DNA of 26,281 nt from a virus. Made by a program: the position numbers and the translations under genes. The notes beneath the pieces are model-generated. The model made no database searches and was not told the origin of the DNA. It worked only from the letters and a program-made list of their open reading frames with translations. The DNA lies in IMG/VR virus record IMGVR_UViG_3300019776_000341, positions 1 to 26,281 of that record. One strand, written 5' to 3'. Of this stretch, positions 16,013-22,852 are shown piece after piece. How positions within the stretch are numbered: position 1 is the first letter of the stretch; each line of letters begins with the position of its first letter.

Positions 16013-16473
16013 TTTGACGGCGCTGTTTTGAAAGAAGTTGGTGAGAGCAGAACGGATGTATAATCCCTGCTCAGTTAGAAGTTTCCCAGGTCTGTTACCT
16101 GTTCAGTAATAAAGCTATCAAAGTTACTACTGTTCTTCATCAGACTTAAAGCATTTTCTTCTGAGTAGTCTACTGTTGTGGCTGGATCTTGATCGCCCAA
16201 TTCAATTGGTACCAGCTTGCTCAGGTGTTCCAGTGTTAGACCAGTCCAGCCTTTGATAGTACCCTGTACATATAACTGTAAGAACAAGTCTTCGTCAAAC
16301 TCTTCACTAGTCTGACGGTTCTTAAACACTGTTTTTGTGCTCTTTTTACGAATCGTTGTAAGAGTTTCACGACTCAAAAAACATAACTTGATCTTAAAGC
16401 CTGGCAGACCAGGAAACTCAGTTTCCACAGTCTTGTTTGGTACAATCAGGGTTTTGATATTGGAAATTGACAT
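15677..16473 (-). CDS. Tail assembly chaperone G-T fusion made by -1 frameshift (about 265 residues)
   Basis: Ribosomes reading the G frame slip back one base at GGGAAAC (16087-16081). They avoid the TAA at 16077-16075 and continue in the frame of the downstream ORF. The product would be G residues 1-131, then LLTEQGLYIRSALTNFFQNS and AVK, then the 111 residues starting MTKQGYFE. In lambda the same arrangement (G and GT) binds the tape measure and recruits tail tube subunits. Frame relation, slippery site, 8-base spacer and hairpin all agree. The frameshift itself is inferred, not measured. Confidence 0.85.
16045..16087 (-). promoter_or_regulatory. -1 programmed frameshift signal (slippery GGGAAAC plus hairpin)
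   Basis: In the G frame the messenger reads CTG GGA AAC TTC TAA, giving the heptamer G GGA AAC (16087-16081), which fits X XXY YYZ. After an 8-base spacer a hairpin starts at 16072: GAGCAG pairs with CTGCTC (16050-16045). An inner GGAT/ATCC stem (16066-16063 with 16057-16054) closes a 5-base loop, with a 3-base bulge GTT between the stems. The lambda G/GT site is GGGAAAG, differing only in the last base. Confidence 0.9.
16075..16473 (-). CDS. Tail assembly chaperone G, 132 residues
   Basis: The protein starts MSISNIKTLIVPNKTVETEF and contains FKIKLCFLSRETLTTIRKKS, EEFDEDLFLQLYVQGTIKGW and TLEHLSKLVPIEL. Its closing FDSFITEQVTDLGNF is typical of siphophage chaperones upstream of tape measure genes. 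It would coat the tape measure protein during tail assembly. The start has AAAAGG nearby (modest strength). It lies 96 bases after the tail tube gene and ends at TAA two codons after a slippery site, so a fraction of ribosomes should yield the G-T fusion. Confidence 0.85.
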   Translation of the reverse strand: MSISNIKTLIVPNKTVETEFPGLPGFKIKLCFLSRETLTTIRKKSTKTVFKNRQTSEEFDEDLFLQLYVQGTIKGWTGLTLEHLSKLVPIELGDQDPATTVDYSEENALSLMKNSSNFDSFITEQVTDLGNF

Positions 16474-16488
16474 TTGTGCCTTTTATTG

Positions 16489-16530
16489 TTGATAGTACAG
16501 AAAATCTTATACATACAGTTTTGATAGTAC
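16489..16530 (-). repeat. Direct repeat of a 10-base motif upstream of the chaperone gene
   Basis: TTGATAGTAC occurs on the plus strand at 16489-16498 and again at 16521-16530, 32 bases apart (three helical turns), in the 96-base gap between tail tube and chaperone G. It could be a protein binding site or chance; no promoter of the P1-P3 type lies with it. Confidence 0.4.
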
Positions 16531-16533
16531 TAT

Positions 16534-16561
16534 ATAGCAGGGATATTACTATCCCTGCTAT
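16534..16561 (-). other. Perfect 12-bp hairpin after the tail tube gene
   Basis: ATAGCAGGGATA (16534-16545) and TATCCCTGCTAT (16550-16561) form a perfect stem with a 4-base loop, nine bases after the tail tube stop. No U-run follows in the transcribed direction, so it is not a classic terminator. It may protect the abundant tail tube messenger from 3' exonuclease, be cut by RNase III, or act as a weak attenuator before the chaperones. Confidence 0.6.
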
Positions 16562-16569
16562 TTGTATCA

Positions 16570-18036
16570 TCAAGAGAAGTATCTTACTAATAGATCTGTT
16601 GGTTTTGTTAGATCAAACGTGTTGTTTGCTGCAGTTGCATTGGGTGTATAGCCCTGAGCTGTAAAGTTGATAGTTGTACTAACAACTTGCTCTGCATTAA
16701 TTGTTGGTATGCCTATTGTTACAGACGGCATCTCAAGACCTACTCTAACTGTATTACTACTCCCACCAATCCATACTGTAAGTGCTAACATTGGCTCAAT
16801 GACGCTGCTAGAAGCTGCCAACATATCTGACAGCAATTCGCCCGTTTCTTTTCCTGGTAGTCCAGTACGTAGGTATGCATTTATACTGCCACTGATTGCA
16901 CGGACGCCTGTATAGTATGTAATTGGAGCGTTTACAACACCTAAATTATTTGGTGTTAAGTAGGTAATGTTATTATTTATTGTAACACTGCCACCTGTAA
17001 TAGGTATTGTATAACTGTCACCAGCTGCAATACCGCTACCAATGGCTTTTACAGCAGTCAGACTGACTGTACTCAGCTTATTGGTAATGTAGTTTGCATC
17101 TGTTACTTTTCCAGTAAATGCTCCGCTACCTACATCACTAGTAGTACCACCACTAAAACTATTGAGACCGGCTGTTACAGTTGTTGAAAACTCGCGGATA
17201 GCTGTAGCTTGGCCGGTCCATTGAGCTGTAGCAATAGCATCTAGGCCAAAGTCAATTGTTACCTGATTTAAGGCGCAGTTATCAACTGCATAGAGTACAT
17301 TGTCTACTAGGAACAATAGACCAAATTTTTGTAATTGATTTTTATCACTTACACCAGTTGTTGCTTGGCTGTATGTAGCAGTAGATTCGTTCCAAGCACA
17401 TTTGCTGTAACGTACGGTACTTGCTGTTGTCAGTGTTGTGGCTGTAATGGCTGCTGTTGGGAAGTTGAAAAGTTGAACAGTTATACCTGTAGCTGCTGAA
17501 GTTATGACAGTTCCTGCACCATTTAGTAATCTATCACTTCCAGCTGGGGTTGTTGTGGCGATACCAGATAACACAACAATGTCGCCAACAGTTGGAAGTG
17601 TACCAGCAATTGCAGTACCAGCAATTGTTACCAGTCCTGTTGCGTTTGCAGTTACACCAGTTACTGCAGTAAGTGTAGTTGTACCCACAGCAGTATCACT
17701 TAATAGTGCATTCCACAGTACATAATCTTCTGCTGTTATTTTGTCTGGAGTACCAGTTACCTTTTTTGGTCTGATATAGGTTGAAAATGAGAAGTCGACT
17801 GGAGCCAGGCTAGTATTAAAACTTCTTTGTCCACGGGTTGGTACATTGCCAGACTCGCTCAGTGTTACAGTTTCTTGATTTATGTTTTGTGAAAACGTAA
17901 ATCCATCTAATACTTGAAGCTCAAAAGTATTTGTTGCTGTGTAAGCCTGTGTCGACGACGCCCGAACGACTCCAGTTGTTGAGTCAACGTTTGTAGTAAA
18001 GAAAACTCTACTATTACGTACTAAATTAATTGCCAT
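16570..18036 (-). CDS. Major tail tube protein, 488 residues
   Basis: Position between tail terminator and chaperones, together with a beta-rich chain, identifies the tail tube. Recognisable blocks are TFELQVLDGFTFSQNINQET, FNTSLAPVDFSFSTYIRP, VLWNALLSD and VTIDFGLDAIATAQWTGQA. The C-terminal strands include LTVWIGG, VGLEMPSVTIGIP and VVSTTINFTAQG. At 488 residues it is longer than most siphophage tube subunits (roughly 150-350). The extra length seems to lie in a Thr/Ala/Val-rich block at about 115-210 and another at about 290-370. These could be surface domains decorating the tail (inference). AAAGGA stands eight bases before the ATG. Gap 18037-18114 upstream holds nothing else I can support. 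Confidence 0.85.
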   Translation of the reverse strand: MAINLVRNSRVFFTTNVDSTTGVVRASSTQAYTATNTFELQVLDGFTFSQNINQETVTLSESGNVPTRGQRSFNTSLAPVDFSFSTYIRPKKVTGTPDKITAEDYVLWNALLSDTAVGTTTLTAVTGVTANATGLVTIAGTAIAGTLPTVGDIVVLSGIATTTPAGSDRLLNGAGTVITSAATGITVQLFNFPTAAITATTLTTASTVRYSKCAWNESTATYSQATTGVSDKNQLQKFGLLFLVDNVLYAVDNCALNQVTIDFGLDAIATAQWTGQATAIREFSTTVTAGLNSFSGGTTSDVGSGAFTGKVTDANYITNKLSTVSLTAVKAIGSGIAAGDSYTIPITGGSVTINNNITYLTPNNLGVVNAPITYYTGVRAISGSINAYLRTGLPGKETGELLSDMLAASSSVIEPMLALTVWIGGSSNTVRVGLEMPSVTIGIPTINAEQVVSTTINFTAQGYTPNATAANNTFDLTKPTDLLVRYFS

Positions 18037-18114
18037 AATTATTTCCTTTAAGGCTGTATGCTGAGTGAGCTTGTACTAGACCTTTATCTGTATTTGGCTC
18101 TTCTGCACATTGTT

Positions 18115-18549
18115 CTACTGGACCTGGTAACGGACCTGTAGATTTATTTCTCCGACTGCATACGGAGCAAGCAAACCCTCATCTGTGGTTATGCTGGTGA
18201 TCAATATCTCTGTGGTTTCATTGCCAGACCCATCATAGACCAGCACTCTGTTTGAATCTATGCAATGCTCTACGTCTTCTAATAGGGCTTCCAATTGATC
18301 TTGACTATCGTCGCCTTTACAATACAATTTGACACACAATCCCAGAAACCCCCAGGTAAAGTTACCTGGATGATACTCTCTCATTTCAGTTCCAGGGGTT
18401 ACATAAACTGACGGAAAGTTGTTGCATTCATCCCAGAACACCAGTTTAGAAAAGGCCGCATTATATAGATTGGTTTTATAAGAACCAGTACCGTCTATAG
18501 TCTTCAATTTTTCACACAGTGCTTTTACTATACTGGTTCGTTTAGACAT
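18115..18549 (-). CDS. Tail terminator protein, 144 residues
   Basis: An N-terminal helix (MSKRTSIVKALCEKLKTID) is followed by FPSVYVTPGTEMREYHPGNF, a strand FLGLCVKLYCKG, a helix QLEALLEDVEHCID and closing strands ILITSITTDEG and INLQVRYQV. This is the fold order of siphophage tail terminators (lambda gpU and relatives), which form the ring that stops tube growth and joins the head. It lies directly before the tube gene. The ATG at 18549 lies inside the end of the upstream gene (8-base overlap), with GAGGGC as ribosome binding site. Family by pattern; no catalytic residues apply. Confidence 0.75.
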   Translation of the reverse strand: MSKRTSIVKALCEKLKTIDGTGSYKTNLYNAAFSKLVFWDECNNFPSVYVTPGTEMREYHPGNFTWGFLGLCVKLYCKGDDSQDQLEALLEDVEHCIDSNRVLVYDGSGNETTEILITSITTDEGLLAPYAVGEINLQVRYQVQ

Positions 18550-20209
18550 TTACAGCCCTCATACGGTTGGCTACCTGAGCTTGAGCAAGTTCTCTGATAG
18601 AACGGCTAATAAGAAGTTTGGGATCTCGGGTAAAGGGGCGCTCTTGGCGACCACCTCTGGAAAACGTTGCGTAAGGGTTTTTCATGTAGCTGTAAAAGGC
18701 AGTGATCATACCCTCACGGCTCTCGCTGATGCGCTCTACTCTGACTGAGTTGGCAAATCGGCCGGTCCGATAGTTCAACACATCTCTGCGGTCACCGGTG
18801 CCCATGTTTTTCTTGATTTGATCGTGCAGGTCACTGTTGATCAACATCATAAGTGAAGTTAGGTTAATAGCCGAGGAAGCCAAATCAACAGAATTTAATG
18901 GTACTATTCTAGTATTAATTTTTGATAAAGATCTATCAGTAACTTTTTTATCGGTGGCAGTGTATATTGTTTTCTTGTATTTTACAGACTTTTTTGAGTT
19001 ATATTTTACAGGTTTTACTTTTTTACCCTCTAAAGTAGCTATTGTTGCATACTTTACAAACTCAAGTATATTTTTTCCGCTTCTGCCAAGTACTGGATTT
19101 AATCTTAAAACAATATTATAAAGTTTAGTGGTTAATACTTGCTGTTGTTTACTAGTTAGTTTTTGTACCGGTATTTGACCTATTATTCTAGATGTAGGAC
19201 CTTCAAACTTTCTTCCTCTATCTGAGTTTATTACAGCATCTTCAAAATTAGTAAATGTAACACCTAGGGCTAGTAGTGGTGCGTAACCTTCTTCTGTTGT
19301 TAGGTTTTTATTAACTACTATTTTATTTTCTACAATTTTGCTTTCTTTTTTAAAGAAAGATGCTGCTTCTGATAACTGTGTAGGGGCAAACTTTGCAGAC
19401 CCGCCCTTTGCAACAGTAAATAATGATTTAGCAAAAGCAGGAGTATTTACATAAACACCAAGATCATTAACTAAAGCCGCGTGTCCTAAGTTAGCTATAC
19501 TACCAATAGATATAGTACTTTTTGATTCTATGTATCCACCCAAGAGTCTACTGCGCAAGTATTCAATTAGTGGATTATATACCTTGTCACGTATAGACGG
19601 ACCCAAACTGTTAAAACTAGAGGAGAAAAATACAAAAACAGTCGAAGAACTACCAAGTTGTGGTTCTATTGCGGCTAGAACACTTCTATTACCAAAAACT
19701 TTTCGAATAGCTTTTCCAAAGCTTACTCCTAGCACTCTGGCACTAATGTCATTTTGTATGTTGGAAGTCTTGGAAAACAGTCTTCGGCTGAGTTCGTTTA
19801 AGTCTTTTATTGGATTTGTACTACCTTGCTGATTTAGTAATCCGCGATGGTATGAAAAAAGTAATCGTCTTACTCTAGTTTGTAGTTTAATATACTCTGA
19901 ACTAGACTTATCGCTGAAAACTTTTGCTAAAGCTGCTCCTGTTGAGGTATCTTCATAGAATTTTTCAGGATTTTCAGATATTCTATTTGCTATCAGATTA
20001 GTAAGAGTGTCGGCATTTGCAACCATAACATTTGGTATTAAAGCATCATACGAATCTCTCAGTTTTTCTCTAATTCTGGTAATTTCTCCATCTAGTCTCT
20101 TAAACGCTTTTTCTTTACTGGCGGTATTTGCGGCCTCTTCTGCAGCTATACCCAATAAAAACTGTTCAGCATTAGCAGCTATACTAAAGGGTAGACTGAC
20201 TTTTGTCAT
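18542..20209 (-). CDS. Neck/tail-completion candidate with a large extra region, 555 residues
   Basis: The position between head-tail adaptor and tail terminator is normally held by a head-closure and/or HK97 gp10-like protein of 100-200 residues. Only the last hundred residues look like that (GDRRDVLNYRTGRFANSVRV, then ARGGRQERPFTRDP-like ending with ISRSIRELAQAQVANRM); TGRxxNSxxV is the gp10-like motif. The first 450 residues are unrecognised: helical start, then basic and Lys/Ser-rich near 390-430 (KKVKPVKYNSKKSVKYKKTI). DNA for the C-terminal part is about 50% GC by hand count, while upstream stretches are about 25-35%, so it looks composite. The start follows the adaptor stop by one base (TGATATG). 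Confidence 0.6.
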   Translation of the reverse strand: MTKVSLPFSIAANAEQFLLGIAAEEAANTASKEKAFKRLDGEITRIREKLRDSYDALIPNVMVANADTLTNLIANRISENPEKFYEDTSTGAALAKVFSDKSSSEYIKLQTRVRRLLFSYHRGLLNQQGSTNPIKDLNELSRRLFSKTSNIQNDISARVLGVSFGKAIRKVFGNRSVLAAIEPQLGSSSTVFVFFSSSFNSLGPSIRDKVYNPLIEYLRSRLLGGYIESKSTISIGSIANLGHAALVNDLGVYVNTPAFAKSLFTVAKGGSAKFAPTQLSEAASFFKKESKIVENKIVVNKNLTTEEGYAPLLALGVTFTNFEDAVINSDRGRKFEGPTSRIIGQIPVQKLTSKQQQVLTTKLYNIVLRLNPVLGRSGKNILEFVKYATIATLEGKKVKPVKYNSKKSVKYKKTIYTATDKKVTDRSLSKINTRIVPLNSVDLASSAINLTSLMMLINSDLHDQIKKNMGTGDRRDVLNYRTGRFANSVRVERISESREGMITAFYSYMKNPYATFSRGGRQERPFTRDPKLLISRSIRELAQAQVANRMRAVNV

Positions 20210-20210
20210 A

Positions 20211-20783
20211 TCAACTGTAGTCCATCATGTATAAGTCCAACACACGCTTGATATGGGCTGGCAAGCTGGTAGTGGTTACGTATTCGATTTGTACTGAATT
20301 GGTACCAGGTGCCTTACTACTATGCACAGCTGCATCATTTTTCAAGTAGTAGGTTATTAAATCCAACACTGCCAGTTTCAAATCTTCTGGTAGGACTTCA
20401 TAGCCGGCTGTATAGGTCACCTTGTAGCCGTTGACCAACTCATCAAAATATCGAGTACCACTAACTGGTACGATCTGGTGTGTAGTCTTCTTTAACACCC
20501 AGTCAGTGTATTCTACTAACTCAGTCCAGGTTTGACCATAGTCTTCACTCTTCTCCACACTGGTTACCTGTAACACGGGGCCTTCACCTAAGTTGAAAAC
20601 CTCTCCGCCCTCAAAGTACTCTACTTTGCCATCATCTACCCAGTCTACAAAGGTTCTGCGGCAGATGGTCTTTACCAATTCACTCACTTTGGGAATGATG
20701 TTCGCAATGACTGTGTCTTGATTGGGATTAGCGATACCCGCATAGTTTTTATATTCTGTCAAAGTAACTAAGCTAATGCCCAT
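20211..20783 (-). CDS. Head-tail connector/adaptor (gp6-like), 190 residues
   Basis: MGISLVTLTEYKNYAGIANP, then DTVIANIIPKVSELVKTICR and RRTFVDWVDDGKVEYFEGGE, is the typical start of HK97 gp6-like adaptors that form the ring under the portal. A middle of strands (VLQVTSVEKSEDYGQTWTEL, WVLKKTTHQIVPV, GYKVTYTAGYEVLPEDLKLA) and a helix LAVLDLITYYLKND complete the pattern. I use ATG at 20783, with AAGGAGAG at good distance. A GTG at 20822 in the same frame has no ribosome binding site and falls inside a hairpin. It follows the capsid gene across two overlapping hairpins. Confidence 0.82.
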   Translation of the reverse strand: MGISLVTLTEYKNYAGIANPNQDTVIANIIPKVSELVKTICRRTFVDWVDDGKVEYFEGGEVFNLGEGPVLQVTSVEKSEDYGQTWTELVEYTDWVLKKTTHQIVPVSGTRYFDELVNGYKVTYTAGYEVLPEDLKLAVLDLITYYLKNDAAVHSSKAPGTNSVQIEYVTTTSLPAHIKRVLDLYMMDYS

Positions 20784-20794
20784 AATCTCTCCTT

Positions 20795-20834
20795 GGTTTT
20801 TCCAAAGTGTTGAACACAACACTTTGGAAAAACC
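20795..20834 (-). other. Perfect 18-bp hairpin beside the adaptor ribosome binding site
   Basis: Bases 20795-20812 pair perfectly with 20817-20834 around a 4-base loop. The stem ends right next to the AAGGAGAG (20794-20787) of the adaptor gene and shares GGTTTTT with the downstream arm of the capsid terminator, so both cannot form fully. It could act as an antiterminator, an RNase III site, or a shield of the 5' end of the adaptor messenger. Confidence 0.8.
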
Positions 20835-20854
20835 GGGGGTATCCCCCCGGTTTT
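20828..20854 (-). terminator. Rho-independent terminator after the capsid gene
   Basis: On the messenger AAAACCGGGGG (20854-20844) pairs with CCCCCGGTTTT (20839-20829) around the loop GATA, an 11-bp stem ending in a run of five U. It starts nine bases after the capsid stop. It probably reduces read-through into the adaptor and tail genes and favours capsid messenger. Confidence 0.85.
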
Positions 20855-20863
20855 AGTCAGTTA

Positions 20864-22264
20864 TTAAACTGCTCCGTTAACGTAACGTAGGGTGCTTACT
20901 GCAGGGCCTAGGTTAGTTGTCAACTGAGTTAGACCTGTACGCAGTGATGCCACTAGTACACGGCTCTGACGCTCTGTCAACACGTCTGTGTCAACACGTA
21001 GACCACGCTGGTTGCCTACCAAGAAGTTGGCAGGTGCAAAGCAGAAAGCTGCAATGTTTGTACTTGCGCCGTCAGCTGCTTCAGCGATTGCAGGCATTTC
21101 GCCGCTTACAACGACCGGTGTGTTGGCAATAGTACCAATTTGGCCGGTTAACAATGTAGCACGATCACCGATCTTGTCTACAGTCAAGAAGCTGGTGTCG
21201 TCTAATAGATTGTAGTAGGTTTCTGTGTTAACTACATAAACCAGCTCTGAGGGCTCTAGACCCCAAGCTCCCAAGTCCTTGCGAAGGGCTCTCATCTTGG
21301 CGATGGTTACAAGGTTGCTTGAATCAATCTGTACAGCACTTGCAGTATCATACATTGCAACGCCACGAACTGGATCGCTTGCAGTACCAGCACCATTGAT
21401 CATGGCAGCGTCTACAGCACGTGCAACACGGCGTAGCATAGCGTCACGAACTAGTGGTAACAACACAATGATTGAATCCTCTTCTTCTTCGAGAGCCATG
21501 TACTCACGTGTGGCTACCTTGAAGGCATTTAGAGTGATTTCTTTCAATACATGAGTGTCTGTAGTACCAGAGCTATTTAGGTTACTGTTACCAAAATCAC
21601 TGTTCTGAACCCAAGTGGCCTTGCCGGCTTCTGGGTTTAGAGGCATTCTCATAACGTTGGTTTGCATTGCAACGTTTCTCATGAGAGGAGCCATTACCAA
21701 TCGACGGCGCACTTCGTTTTCCATATTTGTAGAAACTTCTGTTTCCCAAATGCTGGCAGGTGCTGCAACTAAGCCTGATGTGTTGCTGGTACCACCCAGG
21801 TGACCACCGGCCTTTTCAACGACCATCTTACCATAGCGAGTGCTTTCAATGCTCTTGCCAGTTACCTTGCTGAGCAACACAGCCATTTCACGCTCTTGGT
21901 AAGTTGTACTATCGCTGCCGCGCTTGTCACCAAAAGTCATCTTTGACTTTTGTAGAGCTTCTAGTTCGGCAGCCTTTTCCTTTAGGCTGGCTTCTAGACC
22001 TTCTAGAATGCCTTTTTGGGCTTGACGCTCGTCAGCCAGGCGCTTTTCAACTTCGGCTAATAGCTTTTCTGCACCAGTTTGACCAACCTGGATCTGAGCT
22101 TCGACGGCAGCCTTAACGCGGCTGTCGATTTCAGCTTGGCGGGCAGCTTCTTTCGCCTTAGCCTCTGCTTCGGCTTGTTGACGGGCTTCTAGAGCCTTGG
22201 TAGCTTGTTCTGCGGCTTCACGAGCAGCTTGTGCAAGCATTTGCTTGATTTCTTCTGGATTCAT
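20864..22264 (-). CDS. Candidate internal-start product: scaffold-capsid protein, 466 residues
   Basis: Met193 of the fusion is an ATG at 22264 (MNPEEIKQMLAQAAREAAEQ) preceded by AAAAAGGA seven bases upstream. The product would contain the coiled-coil scaffold and the complete capsid domain but no protease. It is the size of a normal HK97-type capsid precursor with delta domain. This would let capsid be made in large excess over protease from one gene. Predicted from the ribosome binding site and domain border only. Confidence 0.7.
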   Translation of the reverse strand: MNPEEIKQMLAQAAREAAEQATKALEARQQAEAEAKAKEAARQAEIDSRVKAAVEAQIQVGQTGAEKLLAEVEKRLADERQAQKGILEGLEASLKEKAAELEALQKSKMTFGDKRGSDSTTYQEREMAVLLSKVTGKSIESTRYGKMVVEKAGGHLGGTSNTSGLVAAPASIWETEVSTNMENEVRRRLVMAPLMRNVAMQTNVMRMPLNPEAGKATWVQNSDFGNSNLNSSGTTDTHVLKEITLNAFKVATREYMALEEEEDSIIVLLPLVRDAMLRRVARAVDAAMINGAGTASDPVRGVAMYDTASAVQIDSSNLVTIAKMRALRKDLGAWGLEPSELVYVVNTETYYNLLDDTSFLTVDKIGDRATLLTGQIGTIANTPVVVSGEMPAIAEAADGASTNIAAFCFAPANFLVGNQRGLRVDTDVLTERQSRVLVASLRTGLTQLTTNLGPAVSTLRYVNGAV

Positions 22265-22840
22265 ATTCCATTCCTTTTTAATATCGCCGTTTGAACTTGT
22301 ACCCTTTTCTAGCCCTTTAGCTGATGGAGTATTATTTGCAAACTGCTCTTTGTAACGCTTATAATCGTCAGCACTATCAAATGCTTTACTTAAATCAAAA
22401 ACAGTATTTTGATTTGCAGGTACTGAAACGACAGAAATTTCTACCAGTTCCAATTCCTTGATTAAAAACACTTCAGCGGCTGAGTTGTACTCAGCGTCCA
22501 ACACCCTGAAGCCGATAGAAAAAGCTGTTAACACCCCGTCTTTGATAAGCTGGAACTGTTTGGCAGCTGTTGAAATTCTTGCTTTAATCCATAATCCCTT
22601 TGAATCCGTTTTATGCTCAGTCATACGTCCGATCGGATTGCTGTGATCATGGTATGCTAAGATAATAGGATTTTTAAGGTAGTTAGTCATGCCCTTTTCC
22701 CAGACTGAACTGGGAACAACATCTCCCTGACGATCTACGTCGGTGGTACTTGCGTAGCCTTCAATGTAGATAGAACTGGGATTGTCAGTTGCAGCTTTAA
22801 TGGAAAAAGCACTATTTAAATGTAGTACTTTATCTTTCAT
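20864..22840 (-). CDS. Prohead protease-scaffold-major capsid protein fusion, 658 residues
   Basis: Residues 1-165 are an HK97 prohead protease (PF04586 type): YIEGYASTTDVDRQGDVVPS, His64 in LAYHDHSNPIGR, Ser108 in TAFSIGFRVLD, and ELVEISVVSVPANQN. Residues about 195-300 are an Ala/Glu/Lys/Gln-rich coiled coil like the HK97 delta/scaffold segment. From about 310 the chain is an HK97-fold capsid protein (ETEVSTNMENEVRRRLVMAP, VQNSDFG, VATREYMALEEEEDSII, LRKDLGAWGLEPSELVYVVN, VDTDVLTERQSRVLVASLRT). In HK97 protease and capsid are separate genes. Here the frame is unbroken, with an internal start. Start ATG 22840 has TAAGGAG upstream, just after the portal stop. Confidence 0.93.
   Translation of the reverse strand: MKDKVLHLNSAFSIKAATDNPSSIYIEGYASTTDVDRQGDVVPSSVWEKGMTNYLKNPIILAYHDHSNPIGRMTEHKTDSKGLWIKARISTAAKQFQLIKDGVLTAFSIGFRVLDAEYNSAAEVFLIKELELVEISVVSVPANQNTVFDLSKAFDSADDYKRYKEQFANNTPSAKGLEKGTSSNGDIKKEWNMNPEEIKQMLAQAAREAAEQATKALEARQQAEAEAKAKEAARQAEIDSRVKAAVEAQIQVGQTGAEKLLAEVEKRLADERQAQKGILEGLEASLKEKAAELEALQKSKMTFGDKRGSDSTTYQEREMAVLLSKVTGKSIESTRYGKMVVEKAGGHLGGTSNTSGLVAAPASIWETEVSTNMENEVRRRLVMAPLMRNVAMQTNVMRMPLNPEAGKATWVQNSDFGNSNLNSSGTTDTHVLKEITLNAFKVATREYMALEEEEDSIIVLLPLVRDAMLRRVARAVDAAMINGAGTASDPVRGVAMYDTASAVQIDSSNLVTIAKMRALRKDLGAWGLEPSELVYVVNTETYYNLLDDTSFLTVDKIGDRATLLTGQIGTIANTPVVVSGEMPAIAEAADGASTNIAAFCFAPANFLVGNQRGLRVDTDVLTERQSRVLVASLRTGLTQLTTNLGPAVSTLRYVNGAV
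22272..22279 (-). promoter_or_regulatory. Internal ribosome binding site for the scaffold-capsid product
   Basis: The messenger reads AAAAAGGA (22279-22272), then seven bases, then ATG at 22264, inside the protease-capsid fusion and at the boundary between protease and coiled coil. The spacing is close to ideal and the strength similar to that of other starts in this window. Confidence 0.7.
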
Positions 22841-22852
22841 AGGCTCCTTACC

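Noticed and set aside
20784-20822. Upstream GTG start for the head-tail adaptor gene
   Set aside because: It lies inside the 18-bp hairpin with no ribosome binding site, whereas ATG 20783 has AAGGAGAG.
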